The position numbers and the translations under genes are program-made. Positions 15,937 through 24,809 of a DNA stretch of 64,000 nucleotides are shown here, piece after piece (within the stretch, counting starts at the first letter, position 1; each line of letters starts with the position of its first letter). The notes below the pieces were generated by a model. That model was not told the DNA's origin. It was given only the letters and a program-made list of their open reading frames with translations, and did no database searches. The DNA comes from Priestia taiwanensis. Lineage in GTDB: Bacteria; Bacillota; Bacilli; Bacillales; Bacillaceae_G. The DNA lies in assembly GCF_014638355.1 (NCBI RefSeq), contig NZ_BMFK01000001.1, positions 1,937,160 through 2,001,159 on the forward strand. The letters run 5' to 3'.

Positions 15937-18405
15937 ATGAAGGATGAACAAGACATAGCTCCAACAATTCGTATCATTCGGCGAACGGATAAAGAAAAAG
16001 TCATCATTGGGGATATCGTCCGGTATTCCGTGACACTCCATAATGATTTTCCATATATGGTCACAGGACTCACTATCGTAGAAAATATTTCCCCTGATGT
16101 ACTTTTACTTCCCGATAGCTTTTCGTGTGAAAATGCACGACTAACAATCGATCAAGCTTCTGCGATATTAACATGCCATACACTAGAGGCCTACGAACAA
16201 GTGACGTTTTACTACCAAATACTCATTACAAATCGACCCACTTCTCTTCTGTATGCAAGTTCGAGCACCGTTACGTACACCGCTATTGAAACGGAATACA
16301 CAATTACGACAGATCCGCACTCTCTTACTGCTATTACAACTGCATCATCAACCGGTTCACACGTCCCACAAACAAATTCATCAGATCAATCAGATACATC
16401 ATTTATGAATCGCTTTGCACAGAAAATAAATATTCCAATCGTCTATGATTACCGTATTTCAACGCCCATGAACCTGCGAGCGGAAGGTAATTTACGCGAA
16501 ACACATTACGTATCATTTCAAATTCAACGTCAACCAAAACATGGAATAGCCGACATTAATACAGAAGGTAAATGGTCATATACACCATACCAAGACCATA
16601 TCGGAACAGATTTCTTTATCATCGATATATTTGATCATTTCGGAAACAAATATTACTTCAATATGATAATTTCTACGCAGAAAATTATTTCACCAACACA
16701 CCCAACCATCATCCAACACGACGATGGACGAAGAAATATGAATAATCGAGCAAAAGCAATCACTGTCTCACAACCAGAAGCGAAGGAAATAATCCCTACT
16801 ATTTCACCTTCTCCTGAACTTGACGTTTCGCCTATTTCAGAGCAGTCGATTTCCAGCGAGGAACGAACACCTACTACGGATACTTTTGTTCTTACAAGCG
16901 AAAACAATACGTACAATAAGCAGCCATCTAGTTATGGGTCTTTTTCTCCTAATAGCCTTAATCGCTCATACGATGAACAACTACCTCTTTACACAGAAAG
17001 CATTCCTACTAATGAAGACCTTTCTTCTGATGAGCAGCCGCCTATTCTTGCAGAAAACATTCCTGTTGATGAAAATGTAACTGCTGACGAGCAACTGCCT
17101 ATTTATATAGAACCTGTTCCTACTAACGAACTTATTTCTTCCGATGAACAGCCGCCTATTCTTGCAGAAAACATTCCTATTGATGAAAATATAACTGCTG
17201 ACGAGCAACTGCCTATTTATATAGAATCTGTTCCTACTAACGAACTTATTTCTTCCGATGAACAGCCGCCTATTCTTGCAGAAAACATTCCTATTGATGA
17301 AAATGTAACTGCTGACGAGCAACTGCCCATTTATATAGAATCTGTTCCTACTAACGAACTTATTTCTTCCAATGAGCGACCACCTATTTACGTGGAAATT
17401 CTACCTATTGATGAACCTGCTACTTCGGACGATCAATTACCTATTCATGCAGAACTTGTTCTTTCTAACGAAGAGACTTCTTTCAATGAAGATACCCTTG
17501 CGCATGAAGAATCTATCATAAATACGATAAGTAATTCTCATGCTGAAATAGAAGAACAACTCACCTTTGACGACCTCATGGATGAATTAGAAGAAGAAGC
17601 TGGCATAGCAGAACAACTTTCGTTTGATGACATCATGTTCACTCCTCATGACACGAAACAAATAGTTGAACAAACCAAAAAAGCGAAACAGACTATTTAT
17701 ATGGAAGAAAAAGGAATGGGAGAAGGGAACTCCGTCGTTGAAGAAGAGACTATTCTGCATAGCGAACATGTTGTTCTGAATGCAGAGCCCACTATACGGG
17801 AAGATGACCCCGTTGTTAAGAAAGAAACTTTTTTGCATAACGTACATGTTATTCTAAATAAAACGCCGACTATAATGGAAAGTAACCCTGTTGTGAAAGA
17901 GGAGACTGTTTTACCTAACGAGCATATTGTTCTGAATATAGAGCCTACTACAGAAGAAGTCCCAATAGACGCTACGAGTAACACACAGGAACAAGAACCT
18001 GTAGCCCCTTTGTCGCTTAACGTACTAGAAGCGGCATATATGGGCGCAATTGATGAAACGGAACCACAACAAGAGGAACCTACTCTGCAACAAGAAACCC
18101 CTGTACAACAATCTCTCATGCCGTTAGGAGCGAATATGGCGCAAGCAAGTATGCCCTCATTCCACCATTACAACTTACAACTCGTTCATAAGCGTTCACT
18201 TATCCCAGTTTCACTTAGTCATCATGACGACGAAGCAACACCATTTAAGCTCGTTAATACAAAAGGAGACTTTGGAACGTTTAGTTATTTAACGAGAAAA
18301 GGAAATTCGATGCAAGAAGAATTTTTCACTGTCAACTTGACGAAATTCATGGTTCAAAGTCGTCAAGTCGTTCACCATAACGAAGGCTCACACCACGGCG
18401 AATAA
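15937..18405 (+). CDS. large acidic repeat protein with DUF11-like N-terminus
   Basis: An 822-residue protein of unknown function, without signal peptide or membrane anchor. Residues ~10-130 resemble a DUF11-type beta domain (GDIVRYSVTLHND ... TGLTIVENISPDVLLLPDS). Residues ~165-250 look like a second Ig or cadherin-like domain ending in WSYTPYQDHIGTDFF. From 346 on there are five 38-residue repeats (each two 19-residue halves, DEQxPI motif), then three 26-residue repeats starting near 600. These give a long acidic, Pro/Glu-rich stalk. The C-terminal ~60 residues form a separate conserved-looking domain. A spore-surface or cell-wall role is plausible but inferred. A lipoprotein gene follows 41 bases downstream. 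Confidence 0.8.
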   Translation: MKDEQDIAPTIRIIRRTDKEKVIIGDIVRYSVTLHNDFPYMVTGLTIVENISPDVLLLPDSFSCENARLTIDQASAILTCHTLEAYEQVTFYYQILITNRPTSLLYASSSTVTYTAIETEYTITTDPHSLTAITTASSTGSHVPQTNSSDQSDTSFMNRFAQKINIPIVYDYRISTPMNLRAEGNLRETHYVSFQIQRQPKHGIADINTEGKWSYTPYQDHIGTDFFIIDIFDHFGNKYYFNMIISTQKIISPTHPTIIQHDDGRRNMNNRAKAITVSQPEAKEIIPTISPSPELDVSPISEQSISSEERTPTTDTFVLTSENNTYNKQPSSYGSFSPNSLNRSYDEQLPLYTESIPTNEDLSSDEQPPILAENIPVDENVTADEQLPIYIEPVPTNELISSDEQPPILAENIPIDENITADEQLPIYIESVPTNELISSDEQPPILAENIPIDENVTADEQLPIYIESVPTNELISSNERPPIYVEILPIDEPATSDDQLPIHAELVLSNEETSFNEDTLAHEESIINTISNSHAEIEEQLTFDDLMDELEEEAGIAEQLSFDDIMFTPHDTKQIVEQTKKAKQTIYMEEKGMGEGNSVVEEETILHSEHVVLNAEPTIREDDPVVKKETFLHNVHVILNKTPTIMESNPVVKEETVLPNEHIVLNIEPTTEEVPIDATSNTQEQEPVAPLSLNVLEAAYMGAIDETEPQQEEPTLQQETPVQQSLMPLGANMAQASMPSFHHYNLQLVHKRSLIPVSLSHHDDEATPFKLVNTKGDFGTFSYLTRKGNSMQEEFFTVNLTKFMVQSRQVVHHNEGSHHGE
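16972..17541 (+). repeat. five tandem 114-bp coding repeats
   Basis: Units start at 16972, 17086, 17200, 17314 and 17428. Units two and three and the first half of four are almost identical in DNA; the first and last are diverged. Each encodes two related 19-residue half-repeats, D-E-Q-(L/P)-P-I-x5-P-x2-E. The near identity suggests recent duplication and probable copy-number variation. Confidence 0.9.
17734..17965 (+). repeat. three 78-bp coding repeats
   Basis: Three diverged units encode 26-residue repeats of the form V-V-x-x-E-T-x-L-x-x-x-H-(V/I)-(V/I)-L-N-x-x-P-T. They begin at 17734, 17812 and 17890. They form a second repeat family within the same gene. Confidence 0.8.
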
Positions 18406-18446
18406 TCATCATAAGAGACATGGCCTAGTAGTAGGAGGAATAATCG

Positions 18447-18974
18447 TTGAAAAAGAAACGATGGATTAGTATTGCACTATGTATCGCTTTAACAGGGTGT
18501 ACCCCACTTACGGAGTTAATGCGAGAGGATAAAATGGCATTCACGCCAGACCTCGTCCCATCTTTCTTCCAAGAAACCAATATGGAGAACGTCGTTTGGA
18601 AAGAAAGTTCAACCTTTCATTACGACGGAGAGAACGTAACTGGAACGAAAGGAAAAGGTGGCGTCGTCGCAACCGAATGGGAATCAGGAGTGATTACAAA
18701 AGCAACGTGGCACTTCTTTGGCGAACGTATCCCAACAGGACCATTTAGTATTATGGCAGTGAAAAAAGGGACAACTGAGCCCATTCAAGCTATTGTTCTC
18801 CAAGACGAAGCGACAAAAGTGTGGTCAACAACACCAATTACAATGGATAATGTCGATTACGCCGAACACGGTCAACTAGCAGTCAACATGATGCTTCCAT
18901 CATCAGGCATGTGGGTACTAAACGCATATATTGGCGAAGTATTAACCGAGCAAATTATCATCCATGTAAAATAA
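18447..18974 (+). CDS. lipoprotein, DUF4871-like
   Basis: A 175-residue lipoprotein. The signal sequence ends in a lipobox A-L-T-G-C with Cys18 as the lipidated residue. The mature part is a beta-rich domain (e.g. WHFFGERIPTGPFSIMAVKK and MMLPSSGMWVLNAYIGEVL) that resembles the DUF4871 family of Bacillus; this assignment is from memory. The start is a TTG with AGGAGG eight bases upstream. It lies 41 bases after the large repeat protein, with no terminator between, so both are probably one operon. The two products may act together at the cell surface, which is inference. Confidence 0.75.
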   Translation: MKKKRWISIALCIALTGCTPLTELMREDKMAFTPDLVPSFFQETNMENVVWKESSTFHYDGENVTGTKGKGGVVATEWESGVITKATWHFFGERIPTGPFSIMAVKKGTTEPIQAIVLQDEATKVWSTTPITMDNVDYAEHGQLAVNMMLPSSGMWVLNAYIGEVLTEQIIIHVK

Positions 18975-18985
18975 ACAACCATCCA

Positions 18986-19018
18986 AAAAAGGTCGAGCAC
19001 ATATACTCGACCTTTTCT
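18986..19018 (+). terminator. terminator of the repeat-protein operon
   Basis: AAAAGGTCGAG pairs with CTCGACCTTTT around a nine-base loop, followed by CTTA. Confidence 0.85.
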
Positions 19019-19036
19019 TATACCTTTAACGAAACA

Positions 19037-19063
19037 AAAGGAGACCGAGCATTCACTCGGTCT
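19037..19063 (-). terminator. terminator of the YqkD-like gene
   Basis: GAAGACCGAG and CTCGGTCTCC pair on the minus strand, followed by TTTTG. Confidence 0.7.
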
Positions 19064-19070
19064 TCTTCTG

Positions 19071-19982
19071 TTACTTCTTATCTACATATGTTGTTAAGAA
19101 TGTGTCTACTGCTTCTTCATACGCTTCGATATTTTCTGGGTAGGACAACGCGTGTCCTCCATTTGGTGCAAGTAATAGCTGTTTATCCCCTTGCTTCTTC
19201 TCATACAACTCTTCTGTCATATGAACCGGAATATACATATCATCCACACTATGAATGAATAAAATAGGACTCTTCACTTTGTCGATTACTTCAATTGGCG
19301 ATACTTCTTCCACACGGTATCCGTCGCGCATACGTAAAAATAAGTTCGCTAGCGGAATAAGTGGCCATTTTGGTAACTTATAGTCTTCCTTCAAGCGGTA
19401 AATTAACTGCTCCTGGAAGTCAGAGAACGGGCAGTCTGCAATATAGAAGTCTGCGCCGTCTTCCACGTATCCTGCATACTGCAATAATGTACAAGCACCC
19501 ATCGATTCACCGTGAATACCTAATGTCATGTTGTCACCGAAACGTTTTCGTACCCAGTCAACAACCGCTTTTAAGTCATACTTTTCATAATAACCGAAGC
19601 TTGTCGTTTTTCCACCTGATTTGCCATGACGACGGTGATCGTAAATGATTACATTGTATCCCTTCTTTAAGAAATATAAGCAATACTTCACAGAGTTTAA
19701 GTAGCTCGTCGTTACACCATGACAGAAAACCATGTATTTTGTTGATCCTTCACTCGGAATGAAGTAACCATGTAATTTATATCCATACGGTGAAGGGATA
19801 TGAATCTCTTCTTTTCGTAATGATTCGAATACTTCTTTATCAAACAGGTCAGATTGGCCTTCTTTTCGTTCAATCTCTTCTTCTGTTTTCTTCTTCATAT
19901 ACATTAATTTATTTGTAAAATATAATCCTGCACCAACTGTTGCGGCTGCTGTTACACCTAGAACCTTTAATACTTTCTTCAT
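19071..19982 (-). CDS. yqkD: alpha/beta hydrolase, YqkD-like
   Basis: About 303 residues. An N-terminal membrane helix (residues ~5-25) anchors an alpha/beta hydrolase. The oxyanion strand is VFCHGVTTSYLNSVKY, YDHRRHGKSGGKTTSFG follows, the nucleophile Ser lies in GIHGESMGA, and the late Asp/His are in SVDDMYIP and NGGHALSY. Motif order and wording closely match B. subtilis YqkD, a putative esterase of unknown substrate. GGAGG lies seven bases before the ATG at 19982. Confidence 0.85.
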   Translation of the reverse strand: MKKVLKVLGVTAAATVGAGLYFTNKLMYMKKKTEEEIERKEGQSDLFDKEVFESLRKEEIHIPSPYGYKLHGYFIPSEGSTKYMVFCHGVTTSYLNSVKYCLYFLKKGYNVIIYDHRRHGKSGGKTTSFGYYEKYDLKAVVDWVRKRFGDNMTLGIHGESMGACTLLQYAGYVEDGADFYIADCPFSDFQEQLIYRLKEDYKLPKWPLIPLANLFLRMRDGYRVEEVSPIEVIDKVKSPILFIHSVDDMYIPVHMTEELYEKKQGDKQLLLAPNGGHALSYPENIEAYEEAVDTFLTTYVDKK

Positions 19983-20071
19983 ATAAATCCTCCACATGTT
20001 GTGTTATCTACTCTATTGTATGATGATTTATACTTTATTTCCACATTTGCACCATTATTTCTGGATAACGG

Positions 20072-21394
20072 TTAGTTTATTACTGCCTCTCGTCTCTTCG
20101 TCGCTACCATCATCACAAGTGTCACAACGATTGCTGGAAGTAACCAGCCCATCCCTACATTATATAAAGGAATAGAACGTACTACACTCGTTACACCTGG
20201 AATCACGATATTCAATGCATCCAGCTCAACAATTAAGCTAATAAGGAACGTTACACTCACACCAGCAATATATACAGCTGGACGATCTTTAATAATGCGA
20301 TCGATAAACGCATATAAGATTAACACAATTACAACTGGATAAATGATTTTTAAGACTGGTAATGATAATGCAATTAATGAATTTAATCCTAAGTTCGCAA
20401 TACCGAAACTAAAGATAGAAATGTATAATACCCACTGCTTGTACATAATACGTGGGAAGATTTTCGTAAAGTACTCTGAACATGCGCAAATTAATCCAAC
20501 AGATGTTGATAAGCACGCAACAGCAATTGTAATTGCCAACAATACAAGGCCCAATTCACCGAATAAGTGAGACACCACAGTCGTTAATAATACACCGCCG
20601 TTATCGAATTGTCCTAAAGCTCCGCTCGTCGCGCCAATATACGTTAAGCCGAAATAAATTAATGATAAACCTACTGCGGCAATAACACCTGAAATAATGA
20701 CATATTTTGAAATAACACTTGGTTTCTCAATACCAAACTGCTTTACCGAAATAACGACAACACTTCCGATAACTAATGCTGCCATCGCATCCATCGTTAA
20801 GAATCCTTCTACGAACCCTTGGAAAAATGCACGTGATTGATACATTTCGTTCGGCATTGCCATATCACCTACTGGCGTAACAAATGCTTTAATAATAATT
20901 GCACCAACAATAACTAATAAAATTGGTGTCATTACCTTTCCAATCGCATCTACTAATTTCGTAGGATTTAAACAAACGAAATAGTTTACAGTGAAATAAA
21001 GAGCTGTCACGATTAATAATAAGTACCATTCATTCGCTAGTTCAGCTGGAAGGAATGGCTGTACACTCATTGTGAATGTAACAGTAGCTGTTCGTGGTAC
21101 CGCAAAAAACGGTCCGATTGCTAAGTACAGAACTAAGACGAATCCAGCCCCAAATAGCGGGTGAACACGATCAACTAATGTTCGTACGTTTCCATTAAAT
21201 AAAGCTACAGCACTTACTCCTAATAATGGTAATCCGACCCCTGTCACGAGAAATCCAATTAATGCCGGCCATACGTTTGTACCTGCTTGCGCTCCTAACA
21301 ACGGCGGGAAAATAAAATTACCTGCACCGAAGAAGATGGCAAATAACATAAATCCTAATGAGATAATTTGTGACGGTCGTAATGTAGTATTCAT
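20072..21394 (-). CDS. brnQ: branched-chain amino acid Na+ symporter
   Basis: A 440-residue LIVCS-family carrier, which takes up Leu, Ile and Val with sodium. About 12 membrane helices are seen. The family N-terminus is present (GFMLFAIFFGAGNFIFPPLLGAQAG, residues ~14-38), with VFVPRTATV-like PFFAVPRTATVTF (~98-110). No ribosome binding site is strong, although GGGGAT lies near. A CodY-like box is found about 100 bases upstream, which fits the known control of brnQ in Bacillus by CodY. Confidence 0.95.
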   Translation of the reverse strand: MNTTLRPSQIISLGFMLFAIFFGAGNFIFPPLLGAQAGTNVWPALIGFLVTGVGLPLLGVSAVALFNGNVRTLVDRVHPLFGAGFVLVLYLAIGPFFAVPRTATVTFTMSVQPFLPAELANEWYLLLIVTALYFTVNYFVCLNPTKLVDAIGKVMTPILLVIVGAIIIKAFVTPVGDMAMPNEMYQSRAFFQGFVEGFLTMDAMAALVIGSVVVISVKQFGIEKPSVISKYVIISGVIAAVGLSLIYFGLTYIGATSGALGQFDNGGVLLTTVVSHLFGELGLVLLAITIAVACLSTSVGLICACSEYFTKIFPRIMYKQWVLYISIFSFGIANLGLNSLIALSLPVLKIIYPVVIVLILYAFIDRIIKDRPAVYIAGVSVTFLISLIVELDALNIVIPGVTSVVRSIPLYNVGMGWLLPAIVVTLVMMVATKRREAVIN

Positions 21395-21455
21395 AGCTAT
21401 CCCCTATCCTTTTGTAAAATCCGATAAGTAATCGGTTTAGTATCTAGCAAATTCT

Positions 21456-21471
21456 ACCTGTACATACAGGT
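21456..21471. promoter_or_regulatory. 16-bp palindrome in the brnQ leader
   Basis: ACCTGTA-CA-TACAGGT is a perfect inverted repeat, 62 bases before brnQ. A second, shorter repeat (CCGAT...ATCGG, 21421-21435) follows. They may be an operator or RNA hairpins; no regulator is assigned. Confidence 0.45.
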
Positions 21472-21495
21472 TCACTAGTGTTTTTATATTTTTTA

Positions 21496-21510
21496 AATTT
21501 TCTCATAATT
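21496..21510. promoter_or_regulatory. CodY-like box upstream of brnQ
   Basis: AATTTTCTCATAATT matches the CodY consensus AATTTTCWGAAAATT at 13 of 15 positions. It lies about 100 bases before brnQ, a known CodY target in Bacillus. Confidence 0.55.
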
Positions 21511-21674
21511 TAAAGTGAATACGTGTTTTATTATAGTAAGACCTCGTACTTATTTCAACCTTTTTTTGATTTTTTTCTACAATTTTCGACCAATTTCCTT
21601 ATATTTCATTCATTTCCAGCTAAATAGGAGACCTTCTTCCTAGAAAATCTCACATCACCCATTCTATATTCTCA

Positions 21675-21710
21675 CAAAAAAAGCCAACCTCCTTCATAGG
21701 AGATTGGCTC
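21675..21710 (-). terminator. terminator of the AraC-type gene
   Basis: On the minus strand GAGCCAATCTCC pairs with GGAGGTTGGCTT, followed by a T-run. Confidence 0.85.
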
Positions 21711-21715
21711 TTATC

Positions 21716-22624
21716 TTACTTCGTTACTTTTCGTACTGGAATGTGGATCTCAATTTGTAGTAAGTCATTCTTATCTTCGTGGCACTTTTCATCATAACGC
21801 TCGAACTCGAACGTTCCTGCATGCTCGTAACCGGAATGTGGGAACCACTCAGCAAAGATTTTTTGCCACGTTTGTTGAATCGATGCCACAAACTCTTCCT
21901 TCTCCACTTTCGGTGTCGTGAAGACTGCATACGTTGTTTCTGGGAATGAACGCCCTATCATTCCTTCTGGCACATTCTCCAAAGAGGTTGCTTCCATTCC
22001 AATAATATATGTGATACTCCCTGCCTCGAAATTATAATCCGTACAAAGACCTAGTTCCACGTATTCATTTGTATGCACACGGTATGGAATCTTATCTCCC
22101 AAACCCTTTTGTAAATAATCTTGCCAGAACGCTGGAATGTCTTTTTGATTTTTTTCACCCTTCATTGATGTTTCCATTGCATAGCCAATTAAATCAAACC
22201 CCGGTTTTGTTTCAATACGATAATCCATCTTAATTCCTCCCAAATAAGAATGTAGTTGGTACTTCATCACATCGATCTTCGGGTACACAGGTGCGTGTAT
22301 CCCTCTCTTCCTATATTCACTCGGTGTCATCTCAAATAACTTCTTGAAGGCTCTAGTCAACGTTTCATGAGATTGGAAACCATACGTAAGCGCAATATCG
22401 AGAATTTTCTCATCCGTATGGGAAATGTCATAAGCCGCGCGCGCCAACCTTCGCTTACGTACATATTCCATGACGGTATCTCCCGTCATCATGTGGAACA
22501 CCCTGTGATAATGATAGTCAGAGAATCCTGCAACCATCGCCAAGTCTGTTAAACTCACTTTTTCTGCTAACGCTGTTTCAATATAATCGATACTGCGTTG
22601 TATTTGTTTCTCGTACTCATTCAT
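21716..22624 (-). CDS. AraC-family regulator with GyrI-like effector domain
   Basis: About 302 residues. Two N-terminal helix-turn-helix motifs of the AraC type are seen: SLTDLAMVAGFSDYHYHRVF (~25-45) and ILDIALTYGFQSHETLTRAFKKLF (~74-97), with the family tail MTPSEYRKRG. From ~130 to the end is a GyrI/Rob C-terminal-like effector domain (IIGMEATSLENVPEGMIG, FPETTYAVFTTP). Such fusions sense small hydrophobic or cationic compounds and often control efflux genes; the target here is unknown. The ATG at 22624 has GTAGGTG six bases before it. Confidence 0.88.
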   Translation of the reverse strand: MNEYEKQIQRSIDYIETALAEKVSLTDLAMVAGFSDYHYHRVFHMMTGDTVMEYVRKRRLARAAYDISHTDEKILDIALTYGFQSHETLTRAFKKLFEMTPSEYRKRGIHAPVYPKIDVMKYQLHSYLGGIKMDYRIETKPGFDLIGYAMETSMKGEKNQKDIPAFWQDYLQKGLGDKIPYRVHTNEYVELGLCTDYNFEAGSITYIIGMEATSLENVPEGMIGRSFPETTYAVFTTPKVEKEEFVASIQQTWQKIFAEWFPHSGYEHAGTFEFERYDEKCHEDKNDLLQIEIHIPVRKVTK

Positions 22625-22689
22625 TTCGTTCACCTACCTTACAGTTCTTATCATACTGGAAACAAAACATTCGTTCTTGACGTTTCTTG

Positions 22690-23373
22690 CTAACTTCGTT
22701 GCACGACATATGTAATGGCATCTGTCTTCAAATGTATATCTTGCTTATCTCGCTGAATAGTAAATTGTAAATGCTTTACCTCCCTCTTAATACTTGTCCA
22801 TCCTCTATATGTATCGTCGAGTAACGCTAACATGTCTTCCGTTTTCATATTCACTTCTAGTAACGGTTCTAATTTAACACCTGTCAAGACATCAGTTTCT
22901 TCTATATTACTGTTCACCACAAAATAATGCATCCCATTTGCCCTCGTACCAACTTTCATTCGTCGCAAAAATTTCCGTAAAACCGCTTCCGATGAAACAT
23001 GTTCAAGACTCGAAATCGCAACGATATAATCGTATGTATTTTCTTCGATGTGCATAGTATCAATTTCAGCTTCCATACATGTTAACTTATGTGCAACGTT
23101 ATGTTGGTTACCGTACTCCATTAGCTTTTCTAATGCAATTGGCAGTAAGTCAACACAATCAACGCTTCCGTACTTCGCAAGCGGAATACTATGTCGTCCG
23201 ACTCCACAACCGAGATCAAGTATACGTAGTGGCTTATCTAATTTCTCCGCAACTTCTAGGACAAATGCCACAGGCTTATGAAGCCACGAACCCGATTGAA
23301 ACAATTCATGTTCCTTATAACATGTTTCATGGTACTCTTTTTCCTTTTGACGTATATACGCAATCCTCTCCAT
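22690..23373 (-). CDS. SAM-dependent methyltransferase
   Basis: A 227-residue class I methyltransferase. SAM-binding motif I is ILDLGCGVGRHSIPLAKYG (~residues 57-75), VDCVDLLPIALEKL is motif post I, and YDYIVAISSLEHV carries motif II near 122-134. The acceptor is unknown; the layout resembles TehB/UbiE-like proteins of Bacillus. AAGGAGG lies before the ATG at 23373, which fixes the start. A single gene, divergent from nothing nearby. Confidence 0.87.
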   Translation of the reverse strand: MERIAYIRQKEKEYHETCYKEHELFQSGSWLHKPVAFVLEVAEKLDKPLRILDLGCGVGRHSIPLAKYGSVDCVDLLPIALEKLMEYGNQHNVAHKLTCMEAEIDTMHIEENTYDYIVAISSLEHVSSEAVLRKFLRRMKVGTRANGMHYFVVNSNIEETDVLTGVKLEPLLEVNMKTEDMLALLDDTYRGWTSIKREVKHLQFTIQRDKQDIHLKTDAITYVVQRS

Positions 23374-23426
23374 CTTCTCGCCTCCTTGTTGTATCGTTTC
23401 GCCACTGTACACATTTTTCCTTTTTT

Positions 23427-23480
23427 CGACAACAAAAAAAGACCATCCGAAAAGTACACCTACTTTGCACCTTCAGAATA
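23427..23480 (-). terminator. terminator of the YolD-like gene
   Basis: On the minus strand GGACCAT pairs with ATGGTC. Inside it AAAGTA and TACTTT form an upper stem, and a run of seven T follows. Confidence 0.6.
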
Positions 23481-23488
23481 TGGTCCTC

Positions 23489-23809
23489 TTACTCCTCTTT
23501 CCCACGTCGCTTACTACCAATGTTAATTACATTGTACATGCGAACGTCATGGAAATTCCCGTATAAATCTTTTAACGTAATTGCACTCTCCATGAAATCT
23601 ACTTCCCATACAACTGCTTGTAGTTCCACAATCGTGTTATCTTGCAAAATCGTAATCGGCACCGTTTTCTTGCTTCGATGTGCCTCTTTCAACATTTTCT
23701 TCATAATATGCATATGTTTCCCCTGACTATTCGGGAAAATAATCATACCCATCATTTTCTTATTTTCGTCATTCTCCCAAACATAGTCCCAATGTGGTAT
23801 ACGTTCCAT
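23489..23809 (-). CDS. YolD-like family protein
   Basis: A 106-residue soluble protein. The central and C-terminal part (VPITILQDNTIVELQAVVWEVDFMESAITLKDLYGNFHDVRMYNVINI) fits the beta-rich YolD-like fold, which in other Bacillus genes sits next to Y-family polymerases. No polymerase gene is near here, so the role is open. AAGGAGG precedes the ATG. Alternative: an unrelated small beta protein. Confidence 0.5.
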   Translation of the reverse strand: MERIPHWDYVWENDENKKMMGMIIFPNSQGKHMHIMKKMLKEAHRSKKTVPITILQDNTIVELQAVVWEVDFMESAITLKDLYGNFHDVRMYNVINIGSKRRGKEE

Positions 23810-24024
23810 TCCTTCTCCTCCTTTTCTTCTCTATTCTACTTACATCTATTCAACGCATATGCGTTTTATGTTATATATGCCATTCTCTCCTGTCATACAC
23901 CTCTGACGAAAGAATATTTTCTACTTTTCAACCAGTTCATCTTGATGAGGAATGCTACAGCTTACGCTACGATAAAAGCACCTAGGAATACGTGATAAGC
24001 GCTTGTCAAAAGGATGTTTTCCAC

Positions 24025-24522
24025 GTGAATGAAAAACCAGCTACATTTGACGAAACTGTTAATCTATATCAAGGATTCATTAAAAACCAAATTAAGCGAC
24101 TCAAGATTGATCCGAGAAAGTTCGACGAATTCTATCAAGTTGGCATGATTGGATTATGGAATGCGTATCGCAACTATAACCCAAATAAAGGTACATTCAC
24201 TACGTGCGTATTCGTTCATGTACGTGGTAGTTTACTTACCGCTTTGCGCGACGAACATAAGTACAACAAAGCTCATCATTTCTACGATACTACTATGTGT
24301 GATTTCTTTCAAGGTAAAAGCGACATTGTCTTACAAAAAGAAATAATTGAAGGCTACTGTCAACGATTATCACCAACTCAACAGAAGGTAATCATATCCA
24401 AATTTGTACACAACAAATCATTCGAAGAGATTGCCACCGAAGAAGGCGTACCTCTCACTAAGGTCCGTTCCTGGTACCGCTACGCCCTAGAAAAATTACG
24501 CCACCAAGAAAAAAGAAGATAG
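24025..24522 (+). CDS. small sigma-70 family sigma factor
   Basis: About 165 residues with only sigma regions 2 and 4, like ECF-type factors. Region 2 reads FDEFYQVGMIGLWNAYRNYNPNKGTFTTCVFVHVRGSLL (~35-75), and region 4 has LSPTQQKVII ... SFEEIATEEGVPLTKVRSWYRYALEKL (~110-160). No anti-sigma gene is adjacent. I prefer the GTG at 24025 with AAAAGGA ten bases upstream. A GTG at 23992 has only a weak site and would add 11 residues. The promoter it recognises and its signal are unknown. Confidence 0.8.
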   Translation: MNEKPATFDETVNLYQGFIKNQIKRLKIDPRKFDEFYQVGMIGLWNAYRNYNPNKGTFTTCVFVHVRGSLLTALRDEHKYNKAHHFYDTTMCDFFQGKSDIVLQKEIIEGYCQRLSPTQQKVIISKFVHNKSFEEIATEEGVPLTKVRSWYRYALEKLRHQEKRR

Positions 24523-24543
24523 GCATTATGCCCACCTTCTTTC
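24513..24543 (+). terminator. weak terminator of the sigma gene
   Basis: GAAGAT-GGCATTATGCC-ACCTTC hairpin overlapping the stop codon, followed by TTTC. Confidence 0.5.
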
Positions 24544-24553
24544 TGCCGATTGC

Positions 24554-24751
24554 TTAGCTACGTGGTTCATCTAAATATGTATACACAAAATCGCCGCCAC
24601 GCTTCGCAATACCGCGGAAATGCTTGAAATCTTCACGTTTAATTAGCACTTGGCGAAACGTTAGAAATTCATCCTTCTTCACACGATATTCATGCAGCTC
24701 GCGATTTTGTAATTTATTCAAAACATCTTCTGCTAACTGAAAGTCCATCAT
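24554..24751 (-). CDS. small conserved-looking protein (66 aa)
   Basis: A short, charged, soluble protein (FQLAEDVLNKLQNRELHE ... RGGDFVYTYLDEP) that I do not recognise. GGAGGTG directly upstream of two consecutive ATG codons (24751 and 24748) gives a strong start. It ends next to the convergent sigma gene, and there is no sign of a link to it beyond position. Confidence 0.6.
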   Translation of the reverse strand: MMDFQLAEDVLNKLQNRELHEYRVKKDEFLTFRQVLIKREDFKHFRGIAKRGGDFVYTYLDEPRS

Positions 24752-24809
24752 CTTCACCTCCCCACTATTTTAACAGAAATAGCGGGGAGGTAAAAACAGA
24801 ATATTACTC

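Noticed and set aside
16981-17322. 113-codon open frame opposite the 114-bp repeats
   Set aside because: It repeats with the coding repeats, has no ribosome binding site and is a by-product of the sense-strand codon pattern.
16972-17541. CRISPR-like direct repeats
   Set aside because: The repeats are contiguous, coding and in frame, without spacers.
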